Both the position numbers and the translations under genes were made by a program. Below, one piece after another: positions 1 to 7,784 of a stretch of DNA of 64,000 nt (the first letter of the stretch is position 1; each line of letters begins with the position of its first letter). The stretch is from Nocardia sp. BSTN01. Lineage in GTDB: Bacteria > Actinomycetota > Actinomycetes > Mycobacteriales > Mycobacteriaceae. The stretch spans positions 174,160-238,159 of the forward strand of contig NZ_JADKYP010000005.1 of assembly GCF_015354405.1 (NCBI RefSeq). Reading direction: 5' to 3'. A model generated the notes under the pieces. That model worked only from the letters and a program-made list of their open reading frames with translations, ran no database searches and was not told the DNA's origin.

Positions 1-144
1 ATCGACCGAGGCTTGGACGCCGACATCCAGTCGCTGATGGTGATGGAGCACCTGGCCGTGGGCAACGCACTGCAGTCCGAGGACGCCGCCGAGGGCGTGA
101 CCGCCTTCCTGGAGAAGCGCGAACCGAAGTGGGTCGGTCGCTGA
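1..144 (+). CDS. Enoyl-CoA hydratase/isomerase family protein, C-terminal end (partial)
   Basis: The window opens inside this gene; 47 codons remain before TGA. The residues (an MVMEHLAVGNALQSEDAAEG stretch, then a TAFLEKREPKW ending) match the C-terminal helices of crotonase-fold enzymes, where a FLEKRxPxW-type tail is common. Crotonases hydrate 2-enoyl-CoA to 3-hydroxyacyl-CoA or isomerise it; the catalytic part lies outside the window. It precedes the DUF35 gene by 47 bp in the same direction, so it is probably the upstream member of the acyl-CoA catabolic operon. The exact substrate cannot be judged from this piece. Confidence 0.75.
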   Translation: MDRGLDADIQSLMVMEHLAVGNALQSEDAAEGVTAFLEKREPKWVGR

Positions 145-191
145 ATCACTGATCGGTTCGAGCCTTTCAGCCGATTTCGGAAGGAAAAGAC

Positions 192-569
192 ATGGGCGTT
201 GCGGAGCTCCGCACACTCGAGGGCAGCCGGTGCACGACCTGCGGCACCGTCGCATTCCCGGCCGGCACGATGTGCGGACGGTGCGCCACCGCGACCGTGA
301 CGACGATTCCGCTCAGCGACCACGGCGTGGTCTGGGCCTACACCGTGCAACGGTTCGCGCCCAAGTCACCGCCCTATGTCGCTCCGGCCGAAGGGTTTTC
401 ACCGTTCGCGGTCGGATATGTCGAACTTCCGGAAGGCGTCAGGATCGAGGCGGTTCTGGACTGCACCGACTTCGCCGAACTGGATGGGGCACAGGTGCGG
501 CTGGTCGCCGTCGCGCCGGTGCCCCGGTTCGCGACCCGCACGTTCATTCAGGAAGGCAAGGCGCAGTGA
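192..569 (+). CDS. Zn-ribbon/OB-fold protein (DUF35 family)
   Basis: 125 residues, normal for the family. An N-terminal rubredoxin-like zinc ribbon is visible as two CxxC pairs (Cys14/17 and Cys28/31), followed by an OB-fold region (about residues 40-115). Proteins of this type (for example ChsH2's DUF35 domain) bind acyl-CoA and associate with Ltp/SCPx-type thiolases. Here the stop overlaps the start of the thiolase gene (GTGA), which strongly suggests a complex. The start is set by AAGGAA five bases upstream of ATG. The family is clear; the acyl chain handled is unknown. Confidence 0.85.
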   Translation: MGVAELRTLEGSRCTTCGTVAFPAGTMCGRCATATVTTIPLSDHGVVWAYTVQRFAPKSPPYVAPAEGFSPFAVGYVELPEGVRIEAVLDCTDFAELDGAQVRLVAVAPVPRFATRTFIQEGKAQ

Positions 570-1717
570 CACCATCGGTCTCGATCATCGGCACCGGGTT
601 GTCCCGGTTCGGCAGGCAACCGGATCTCACCGGCAGGCAGCTCGCGGTCGTCGCTATCAACGCCGCGCTCGATGATGCCGGACTACGTTGGCAGGACATT
701 CAATTGGCGTGCGGCGGCAGTGACAGCTCCGGTCTGGCCGACACTCTCGTCGCCGAACTGGGCTGCACCGGGATACCGTTCACCAACGTCAAGAACGGCT
801 GCGCGACCGGCGGTAGCGCACTGCTCGGGGCGGTCAACGCCGTCCGCTCCGGTACCGCCGAGATCGCGTTGGCCGTCGGGTTCGACAAGCATCCGCGCGG
901 TGCGTTCGATCCGACGCCGGAGGAGTGGGGTCTTCCGCACGGGTACGGCGAGGCCGGGCTCATGGTCACCACGCAATTCTTCGGCGCGAAGATCAACCGG
1001 TACATGCGGTTGCACGGTATCTCGACCATGACGCTGGCCAAGGTCGCCGAGAAGGCTTACCGCAACGGCAGTCTCAACCCCAACGCCTGGCGGAGAGAAC
1101 CGATGTCCGCGGCGGAGATCGCCGCGGCACCCATGGTGAACGACCCGCTGACCAGGTTCATGTTCTGCTCACCCGGTACCGGTGCCGCCGCGGTGATCGT
1201 TGCGAGCGAATCGGTGACCCGCCGCCGCGTTGCACAGCCCATCCGCTTGCGCGCGATCAGTCACCGCACCCGCCGGTTCGGCTCGTTCGAGGTGTTCAGC
1301 CCGGCCGTCCTGGGCGGCGGCGAACCGGTCAGCGTGAGCTCCGACGCGGCGACCGCGGCATTCGAGGAGGCGGGCATCGGGCCCGCCGACATCGACGTCG
1401 CACAGCTGCAGGACACCGAGAGCGGTGCGGAAATCATGCACATGGCCGAATGCGGGTTCTGTGAACACGGCGAACAGGAGGCGATACTCGCCGCGGGCGA
1501 CACCGAAATCGGTGGACGCCTGCCGGTCAACACCGATGGCGGCTGCATCGCCAACGGTGAGCCGATCGGCGCATCCGGCCTGCGCCAGGTCCACGAGATC
1601 ATCACCCAGCTGCGCGGTGCCGCGGGCGCCCGGCAGGTTCCGGGATCGCCGCGGGTGGGGTTCACCCACGTCTACGGGGCGCCCGGGATCAGCGCCTGCA
1701 CCGTGCTCTCGGTGTGA
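566..1717 (+). CDS. Thiolase-fold enzyme, SCPx/lipid-transfer (Ltp) type
   Basis: 383 residues from the GTG that overlaps the DUF35 stop. The thiolase nucleophile is recognisable as Cys79 in a KNGCATGGSALL context. The usual GHP motif appears as NGEPIGASG (Glu332 in place of His), and the C-terminal active-site Cys of classic thiolases is not evident in the GAPGISACTVLSV tail. The product is either a thiolase cleaving 3-ketoacyl-CoA or an Ltp2-like aldolase working with the DUF35 protein; the altered motif favours caution. Likely role: carbon-carbon cleavage at the end of the pathway. The family assignment is solid, the chemistry uncertain. Confidence 0.8.
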   Translation: MTPSVSIIGTGLSRFGRQPDLTGRQLAVVAINAALDDAGLRWQDIQLACGGSDSSGLADTLVAELGCTGIPFTNVKNGCATGGSALLGAVNAVRSGTAEIALAVGFDKHPRGAFDPTPEEWGLPHGYGEAGLMVTTQFFGAKINRYMRLHGISTMTLAKVAEKAYRNGSLNPNAWRREPMSAAEIAAAPMVNDPLTRFMFCSPGTGAAAVIVASESVTRRRVAQPIRLRAISHRTRRFGSFEVFSPAVLGGGEPVSVSSDAATAAFEEAGIGPADIDVAQLQDTESGAEIMHMAECGFCEHGEQEAILAAGDTEIGGRLPVNTDGGCIANGEPIGASGLRQVHEIITQLRGAAGARQVPGSPRVGFTHVYGAPGISACTVLSV

Positions 1718-1745
1718 GCCGAGCAGAGCGATCGAGAGAAGAGCA

Positions 1746-2954
1746 GTGACCGAACCTTCAATTCCCGATTTGGCCCAGTTCGTCGAACAAGCCACATCCT
1801 GGCTCGCCGGTATGGCCTCACCCCGCACCGAGAGTCCCTGGGGTAGTGGATCCGATTCGGTCGCGGTCTTCGAAAACTGGACCGAAGCACAGGAGCGGGC
1901 CGAGACCGACCGCGTGCGTGCCTACGAACGCGCCAAATTCGACGCCGGCTGGGGTGCGCTGAACTGGCCGCGCGCCTACGGCGGCCGCGAGCTCCCACTG
2001 TCGTACGTGCTCGCCTTCCGGCGCGCCGAGGAGGGCTTCGACCTGCCGAGGCGCACCGAAATGTTCTCGGTGACACAGCAATTGGTGGCGCCGACGATCG
2101 ACCAGTGGGGCACCGAGGAGCAGCGGGAGCGATATGTCCGGGCGATGCTCCGCACCGATGTCATCGCCTGCCAGCTCTTCTCCGAGACCGAGGCGGGTTC
2201 GGATCTGGCCGCCGTGCGGACCCGCGCGGTCCGCACCGACGACGGCGGCTGGATTCTCAACGGGCACAAGGTGTGGACCTCCGGCGCCCGGATCGCCGAC
2301 ATCGGCATCGCGGTGTGCCGGACCGATCCGGCCGGCGCCAAACATGCCGGTCTGACCGTATTCCTGGTACCGATGCACGCTCCCGGCGTCACCGTACGCC
2401 CGATCCGGCAGATGACCGGGGGAAGTTCCTTCAACGAGGTCTACCTCGACAACGTCCGCCTCGACGACGGCGACCGGCTCGGGCCCGTCGGCAAAGGCTG
2501 GCAGGTCGCGCTGACGGTACTGGCGGCCGAGCGCCTGGACGGCGCCAACCTGGGCCTGGCCAATGCCGATCGCGCGATCGCGCTGGCCGGGAATCTGGAT
2601 CGTGGTCTGACCGAACTCGAACGCGACCGAGTGGCCGACCTGGTGACCCGCGGGTATGTGCAGCGTGTTGCCGCCATGCGGGTCGCCGCGGCGGTGGTGG
2701 CCGGGCGCGACCCAGGCCCCGAGGCATCGATCGGGAAGCTGCTTGCCACCGACACGATGGCCCGGACCTCCGAGGTCGTGCGGCTGCTGCTCGGCCGCGA
2801 CCTAACCGCCGACTCCGGCGCGTGGGGCACCTTCGCGTGGACCGAACATGTGCTCGGGGCGCCCGGATACCGGATAGCCGGTGGCACCGACGAGATTCAG
2901 CACAACATCATCGCCGAGCGAGTACTCGGCCTGCCCAAGGAGCCGCGCCCATGA
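1746..2954 (+). CDS. Acyl-CoA dehydrogenase family protein (first copy)
   Basis: 402 residues, typical for FAD acyl-CoA dehydrogenases. Visible signatures are the QLFSETEAGSDLAAVRT segment of the middle beta domain and the C-terminal GGTDEIQHNIIAERVLGLP that contacts FAD. The GTG start at 1746 is preceded by a GAGAAGAG purine run; upstream in-frame codons lie inside the thiolase gene. The stop overlaps the ATG of the APH-like kinase. ACADs normally introduce a 2,3-double bond; ACADs partnered with such kinases (LvaC, ACAD10/11) instead process phosphorylated 4-hydroxyacyl-CoA. Which applies here cannot be read from sequence alone. Confidence 0.88.
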   Translation: MTEPSIPDLAQFVEQATSWLAGMASPRTESPWGSGSDSVAVFENWTEAQERAETDRVRAYERAKFDAGWGALNWPRAYGGRELPLSYVLAFRRAEEGFDLPRRTEMFSVTQQLVAPTIDQWGTEEQRERYVRAMLRTDVIACQLFSETEAGSDLAAVRTRAVRTDDGGWILNGHKVWTSGARIADIGIAVCRTDPAGAKHAGLTVFLVPMHAPGVTVRPIRQMTGGSSFNEVYLDNVRLDDGDRLGPVGKGWQVALTVLAAERLDGANLGLANADRAIALAGNLDRGLTELERDRVADLVTRGYVQRVAAMRVAAAVVAGRDPGPEASIGKLLATDTMARTSEVVRLLLGRDLTADSGAWGTFAWTEHVLGAPGYRIAGGTDEIQHNIIAERVLGLPKEPRP

Positions 2955-3901
2955 GCCCGACACTGGAACAGCGGGTCGCGGCGCGACTGCACACCGATCT
3001 CGGCGTGCGACTCACGTCTTTCGAACGGCTGCCCGGTGGCCATTCCGGCCTGACCTTCCGGGTGGAAACCACCGGCGAACCGTATGTCGTCAAGGCCGTG
3101 CCGGAGGGCAGCAGGCCGATCGGCCGCCACGACATGCTGCGCCAAGCCCGCATCATGCAGCTACTCGCGCAGACACCGGTGCCGGTGCCACGTATCGCGG
3201 TGGTGGACAGCGACGAACCCGCCTGGTTCGCCATGGAACTCGTCGCCGGTGAGTCGCTGGAGCCGGTGCTCGACGATCCCGCGGTCGCACCGGAGCTGGC
3301 CGCGGCCCGGATGCGCCGTGCCGCGCGGCTGCTGCCCGCGCTCCACGCGGTGGACGCGGCCGGTATTTCCGCGCCCGCGCTCACACCGGCCGAGGAACTC
3401 GCTCGCTGGGCGCGCACTCTCGGCGCCGTGCCACCCGAACTGGTCGCCGGTGGTGACCGGCTGCTGGCTTCCCTCGAACGCCGAATCCCCGAGCCGATCA
3501 CGCCGGGGCTCGTGCACGGCGACTATCGCCTGGGCAACATCATCTCCGCCGGGTCGGAACCGATAGCTCTGATCGACTGGGAGATCTGGAGCATGGGTGA
3601 TCCGCGTGTGGAACTCGGCTGGTTCCATGTCTTCGCGGACGGCAGCAATTTCCCCGGTGTCGGCCGGCAGGTGCCCGGTTTGCCCAGCGCGGCGGAACTG
3701 CTCGACATCTACTGCGGGGGCGGGCCCTCGCTCGCCGAGCAAACCTGGTTCGACGCGCTGGGCCGGCTCAAGATGGCCGCGATCATGGGCCACAACCTGC
3801 GCCGGCATCGCGAAGGCCGGCATCACGATCCGGACCAGGAAAAACTGCCCGCCACCATCACTCGCCTCATCGAGACCGGAACCGCGCTACTCGCCGGTTG
3901 A
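2951..3901 (+). CDS. APH-fold phosphotransferase (LvaA/ACAD10-11 kinase-like)
   Basis: 316 residues with the aminoglycoside-phosphotransferase fold. Visible are the LPGGHSGLTFRV nucleotide loop, a KAV lysine near residue 43, the catalytic HGDYRLGN loop (Asp191) and the metal-binding IDWEIW (Asp209). It overlaps the preceding acyl-CoA dehydrogenase (ATGA) and is followed closely by another. Kinases of this family fused to or beside acyl-CoA dehydrogenases phosphorylate hydroxyacyl-CoA esters (LvaA in Pseudomonas putida, the kinase domains of ACAD10/ACAD11), so antibiotic resistance is unlikely. The substrate is inferred only from this context. Confidence 0.85.
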   Translation: MSPTLEQRVAARLHTDLGVRLTSFERLPGGHSGLTFRVETTGEPYVVKAVPEGSRPIGRHDMLRQARIMQLLAQTPVPVPRIAVVDSDEPAWFAMELVAGESLEPVLDDPAVAPELAAARMRRAARLLPALHAVDAAGISAPALTPAEELARWARTLGAVPPELVAGGDRLLASLERRIPEPITPGLVHGDYRLGNIISAGSEPIALIDWEIWSMGDPRVELGWFHVFADGSNFPGVGRQVPGLPSAAELLDIYCGGGPSLAEQTWFDALGRLKMAAIMGHNLRRHREGRHHDPDQEKLPATITRLIETGTALLAG

Positions 3902-3930
3902 CCCTCGCCCTTCCGCCCAGGAGCCGCACT

Positions 3931-5133
3931 GTGGACTTTTCCTACTCCGCCCGCACCCAGGATCTGCTCGTCGAACTCGAAGACTTCATGACCGGCCACG
4001 TGTATCCGGCCGAGCCGGTGTACGACGCGCAGATCGCCGCCGCCGCCAACCCGCATGAGCAGCCGCAGATCATGCGGGATCTGCAGGCCGAGGCCCGGCG
4101 TAGGGGGTTGTGGAACCTGTTCATGACCCACGACGGCTTGGGCGCCGGACTCACCAACCTCGAGTACGCGCCGCTGGCCGAGGTGGCCGGCCGGTCGGTG
4201 ATCGGCAACGAGGCGATCAACTGCTCGGCGCCGGATACCGGCAACATGGAGATCCTGGCCATGTTCGGCACCGAACAGCAGAAGCAGCAATGGCTGAAAC
4301 CCTTGCTGGACTGCAGTATTCGCTCCGCCTTCGCGATGACCGAGCCCGCGGTGGCCAGCTCGGACGCCACCAACATCACCTCGACGATTCGCCGCGACGG
4401 TGATGAGTACGTCCTCAACGGGCGCAAGTGGTACACCTCCGGAGTTCTCGATCCGGATTGCAAGCTGATCATCTTCATGGGCAAATCCGATCCCGCGGCG
4501 AAGACCTACCGCCAGCAGAGCATGATCCTCGTGCCCGCCGACGCCCCCGGCATCGAGGTACTGCGCGATCTGCCGATGTTCGGCTTCCACGATCGCCTCG
4601 GTCACGGCGAGGTCCAGTTCACCGACGTCCGGGTCCCCGCGGCGAACATGCTCGGCGCCGAAGGCGACGGTTTCGCCATCGCGCAGGGCCGGCTCGGGCC
4701 CGGGCGGATGCATTACGCGATGCGCGCCATCGGCATGGCCGAACGGGCCCTGGAGTTGATGTGCCGCAGGGCGTTGGAGCGCACCGCGTTCGGTGGTCCG
4801 CTCGCCGATCGCGGGGTGGTCCGCGAGTGGATCGCGCGCAGCCGCATCGAGATCGATCAGATCCGGCTGCTGGTACTGCAGTCGTCCTGGCTGATGGACA
4901 CCCAGGGCAACGCCGCGGTGCGCTCACAGGTCGCGGCGATCAAGGTCGCGGCGATGGAGGTGGCACACACCGTCGTCGATCGCGCCGTGCAGACCTTCGG
5001 CGCTGCCGGAGTCAGCAACGACACCGTCCTGGCCCGGATGTACGCCATCACCCGGGCACTGCAGATCGCCGACGGTCCCAATGAGGTGCACCTGCGCACA
5101 ATCGCTCGTCTCGAGGTGGAGAACTACCGATGA
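3931..5133 (+). CDS. Acyl-CoA dehydrogenase family protein (second copy)
   Basis: 400 residues. GTG at 3931 is chosen because AGGAG lies seven bases upstream and the protein then begins MDFSYSARTQ, a usual ACAD beginning; a TTG at 3898 has no such support. Middle-domain FAMTEPAVASSDATNI and the C-terminal DGPNEVHLRTIARLE segment identify the family. It resembles the ACAD10/11-type dehydrogenases with a GPNEVH rather than GTDEIQ tail. Together with the adjacent kinase it is the better candidate for removal of a phosphorylated hydroxyl, the other copy being a more ordinary dehydrogenase. That division of labour is inference. Confidence 0.87.
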   Translation: MDFSYSARTQDLLVELEDFMTGHVYPAEPVYDAQIAAAANPHEQPQIMRDLQAEARRRGLWNLFMTHDGLGAGLTNLEYAPLAEVAGRSVIGNEAINCSAPDTGNMEILAMFGTEQQKQQWLKPLLDCSIRSAFAMTEPAVASSDATNITSTIRRDGDEYVLNGRKWYTSGVLDPDCKLIIFMGKSDPAAKTYRQQSMILVPADAPGIEVLRDLPMFGFHDRLGHGEVQFTDVRVPAANMLGAEGDGFAIAQGRLGPGRMHYAMRAIGMAERALELMCRRALERTAFGGPLADRGVVREWIARSRIEIDQIRLLVLQSSWLMDTQGNAAVRSQVAAIKVAAMEVAHTVVDRAVQTFGAAGVSNDTVLARMYAITRALQIADGPNEVHLRTIARLEVENYR

Positions 5134-5888
5134 ACACATCTGATCTGACCGGCAGGGTCGCACTGGTCACCGGCGCCAGCCGAGGGCTCGGCCTGGCCAT
5201 CGCCAGGGGCTTGCGCGATGCGGGCGCCACGGTGATAGTGTCGAGCCGAAAGTTCTCCGCTTGTGCGGAAGCGGTTGCGGCACTGGGTGATTCCCCTGTC
5301 GGCAGCGCCCACCCGCTGGAACTGCATGTCGGCAAGTGGGATGGCATCGAGCCGGCCCTCGACGGGATCATCGCGGAGTTCGGGCGCCTGGACATCGTCG
5401 TCAACAATGCCGGCATCGCACCGGTGGCCGACGATCTCACGTCCGTGACGGAAGCGCTGTGGGACAAGACCATCGAGGTCAATCTGAAGGGGCCGTTCCG
5501 GCTGATGGCCCTGGCCGGAGCCCGGATGGCCGCCGCCGGTGGTGGATCGATCATCAACATCTCCAGCATCGGGGCCCTGCGACCGAGCCCGCCGGAAACG
5601 ATGTACGCCGCCGCGAAGAGCGGCCTCAACGCGTTGACCCTGGCCTTCGCCCAGGCGTACGCGCCCGCCGTGCGGGTGAACTGCGTCCTGCCGGGCGGAT
5701 TCGCGACCGATATGGCCGAGCACTGGGACGACGAGTTCATCTCGAAGATCGTCGATCGGCTGCCGGCGGGACGGCTGGGCAGGCCGGAGGAGATCGCCGG
5801 GCTCGTCACCCATTTGGCAGGTGACGCGGCGAGTTACACCACCGGCACGGTCATTCCGGTCGACGGTGGCCGGACCGCGGTGTACTGA
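5130..5888 (+). CDS. SDR family oxidoreductase
   Basis: 252-residue classical short-chain dehydrogenase. The TGASRGLG cofactor motif is at residues 14-21, NNAG near 93-96, and the active-site Tyr159/Lys163 in YAAAKSG. The C-terminal GTVIPVDGG motif is intact. It starts four bases inside the preceding acyl-CoA dehydrogenase (ATGA), so it is co-translated. It probably oxidises a hydroxyl or reduces a ketone of the acyl-CoA intermediate; substrate and cofactor preference are not evident. Confidence 0.88.
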   Translation: MNTSDLTGRVALVTGASRGLGLAIARGLRDAGATVIVSSRKFSACAEAVAALGDSPVGSAHPLELHVGKWDGIEPALDGIIAEFGRLDIVVNNAGIAPVADDLTSVTEALWDKTIEVNLKGPFRLMALAGARMAAAGGGSIINISSIGALRPSPPETMYAAAKSGLNALTLAFAQAYAPAVRVNCVLPGGFATDMAEHWDDEFISKIVDRLPAGRLGRPEEIAGLVTHLAGDAASYTTGTVIPVDGGRTAVY

Positions 5889-5898
5889 GGCGGATGCT

Positions 5899-6684
5899 GT
5901 GCTGACCGACGATACGACTACCGATACCCTCACCCGGCTGTTCGGCCTGCGCGGCCGGACCGCCGTTGTCACCGGCGCCTCGTCCGGCCTCGGCCTCGGA
6001 TTCGCCAAGACGCTCGCCGGTGCCGGGGCCACAGTGTTCGCCGTGGCCCGCCGCACCGACCGGCTGACCGCCCTGGCCGAGCGTGACCCGGGCATCGTCC
6101 CGGTCCGTTGCGATGTGACCCTCGACGAGGACCGCCGGGCGTTGGTCGAACGCTGTTACGAACAGACCGGCCGCCTGGACGTGCTGGTCAACAATGCGGG
6201 CATGGCCGGTCCTCCGCACGCGGAGCAGGAATCGGCCTCGGGTTTCGCGGCCCTGCTCGAACTGAATCTGATCGCCGGATTCCATCTCGCCCTCGCCGCG
6301 GCCACCGCGCTGCCGGAGGGGCGCGGCGCGTCGATCATCAACATCTCCTCGATCATCGGGCTGGCCTCGACCGCGCCGATCGGCGGGGCGAGCTATGCCG
6401 CCTCCAAGGCGGGGGTTCTCGGCCTGACCCGTGAACTCGCCGGTCAGTGGGGTTCTCGCGGGATTCGCGTCAATGCGGTCGTGCCCGGGTGGTTCGATAC
6501 CGAGATGACCGACGGGCTGTTCAGTAACGACAAGTCGGCCGGCTGGGTGCGACGCAACACGATGCTCGGCCGGGGCGGTTCCGCCGGAGAGGTCGACGGC
6601 GCCGTGCTGTTCCTGGCCTCGGCGGCGTCGTCGTATATGACCGGCCAGACGGTGGTGGTCGACGGCGGATGGACGGCCCGCTGA
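5899..6684 (+). CDS. SDR family oxidoreductase
   Basis: 261 residues from GTG 5899, chosen because GAGGCGG sits just upstream and the in-frame extension would overlap the previous gene. TGASSGLG is at residues 25-32, NNAG follows the fourth strand, and the catalytic pair is Tyr166/Lys170 (YAASKAG). The C-terminal GQTVVVDGG is standard. It follows another SDR by ten bases and shares one base of its stop with the ATG of the alcohol dehydrogenase. Two successive SDRs suggest two separate hydroxyl/keto steps. Confidence 0.87.
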   Translation: MLTDDTTTDTLTRLFGLRGRTAVVTGASSGLGLGFAKTLAGAGATVFAVARRTDRLTALAERDPGIVPVRCDVTLDEDRRALVERCYEQTGRLDVLVNNAGMAGPPHAEQESASGFAALLELNLIAGFHLALAAATALPEGRGASIINISSIIGLASTAPIGGASYAASKAGVLGLTRELAGQWGSRGIRVNAVVPGWFDTEMTDGLFSNDKSAGWVRRNTMLGRGGSAGEVDGAVLFLASAASSYMTGQTVVVDGGWTAR

Positions 6685-7736
6685 TGTTGGCAGTACAGCT
6701 GACCGAATGGGGCAGGCCTCCGGTGCTGCGGCACGTGCCGGCACCGGAGCCCGTCGGCGAGGAGCTTGTCCTGCAGGTCACCGCGGCCGGACTGTGCCGA
6801 TCCGATCTGCATGTCATGGACTCGGCGGCGGCGAGTTTCGACTGCCCGTTGCCCCTCACGCTCGGCCATGAGGTCGCCGGCACGGTGCTCATGGCCGGAC
6901 CGGACGCCGATCCGGGATGGCTGGGCGAAACCGTTGTGGTGCACGGCATCTGGAGTTGCGGCCACTGCCGCAACTGTGCGCGGGGCAGGGAGAACTACTG
7001 CCTGCGGCTGCGGCCGCGCGCGACCGGCGCGCCGGCGCCCATCGGCAACGGCCTCGGATATCACGGTGGCCTGGCCCAGGCGATACTGGTCCCGTCTGCC
7101 CGGCATCTCGTCCGCACCGACGGTCTGGATCCGATCGTGGCCGCACCACTGACCGACGCAGGCCTGACCGCCTATCACGCGGTTCACGAACACGCCGACC
7201 TGATCGATGCGCACGCGACCTGTGTGGTGATCGGAGTCGGCGGCCTCGGCCACCTCGGCGTGCAGATTCTCCGCGATATGGGCGCCGGTCGGATTCTCGC
7301 CGTCGACAACCGGGCGGACGCCCGTGAGATGGCCGTGCGCTTGGGCGCGGAAGCGGCGTACCACGATGTGGACTCGCTGCGTGCGGCGGTGACCGACGGT
7401 GCGGATGTGATCATCGATTTCGCGGGCGCACCGGATACGGCGCAGCCCGCGACGCGCCTGCTCGCGCCGGGCGGCCGCCTGACGGTGGTGGGCAGCGCGG
7501 GCGCACTGATCGAGGTCGGCAAGACCGTCGGCCTCGCCGCGGGCTGGCGGGTCACCGCACCATTCTGGGGTCCGCGCGCGGACCTGGTCGCGGTGATCGA
7601 CATGGCGCGACGCGGCGCCCTGCAGGTGGCGGCCACCCCCTACCCACTGGCCGAGGGGGCCGAGATCTACCGGCGTCTGCGCGCCGGCGACATCACCGGA
7701 CGCGCCGTGCTGATTCCGCCACCGTTGCAGCGCTGA
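6684..7736 (+). CDS. Zn-dependent alcohol dehydrogenase (MDR family)
   Basis: 350 residues. Catalytic-zinc ligands Cys38 and His62-Glu63 (GHEVAG) and the four structural-zinc cysteines (Cys92, 95, 98, 106 in SCGHCRNCARGRENYC) are all present, and a GVGGLGHLG Rossmann motif lies near residue 170. Start at 6684 (TGATG junction with the SDR) is preferred to ATG 6669, which lies within the upstream gene. The enzyme oxidises an alcohol to an aldehyde or ketone with NAD(P). Being in the operon, it probably acts at the entry of the pathway, before CoA activation by the next gene. Confidence 0.88.
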   Translation: MLAVQLTEWGRPPVLRHVPAPEPVGEELVLQVTAAGLCRSDLHVMDSAAASFDCPLPLTLGHEVAGTVLMAGPDADPGWLGETVVVHGIWSCGHCRNCARGRENYCLRLRPRATGAPAPIGNGLGYHGGLAQAILVPSARHLVRTDGLDPIVAAPLTDAGLTAYHAVHEHADLIDAHATCVVIGVGGLGHLGVQILRDMGAGRILAVDNRADAREMAVRLGAEAAYHDVDSLRAAVTDGADVIIDFAGAPDTAQPATRLLAPGGRLTVVGSAGALIEVGKTVGLAAGWRVTAPFWGPRADLVAVIDMARRGALQVAATPYPLAEGAEIYRRLRAGDITGRAVLIPPPLQR

Positions 7737-7784
7737 ACGGCAAGTACGCAGCGAAGAACCGACAGTCACACGAGGGAACAGACG

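Noticed and set aside
2951-3901. Aminoglycoside resistance gene
   Set aside because: The APH fold is present, but coupling with two acyl-CoA dehydrogenases points to a hydroxyacyl-CoA kinase.
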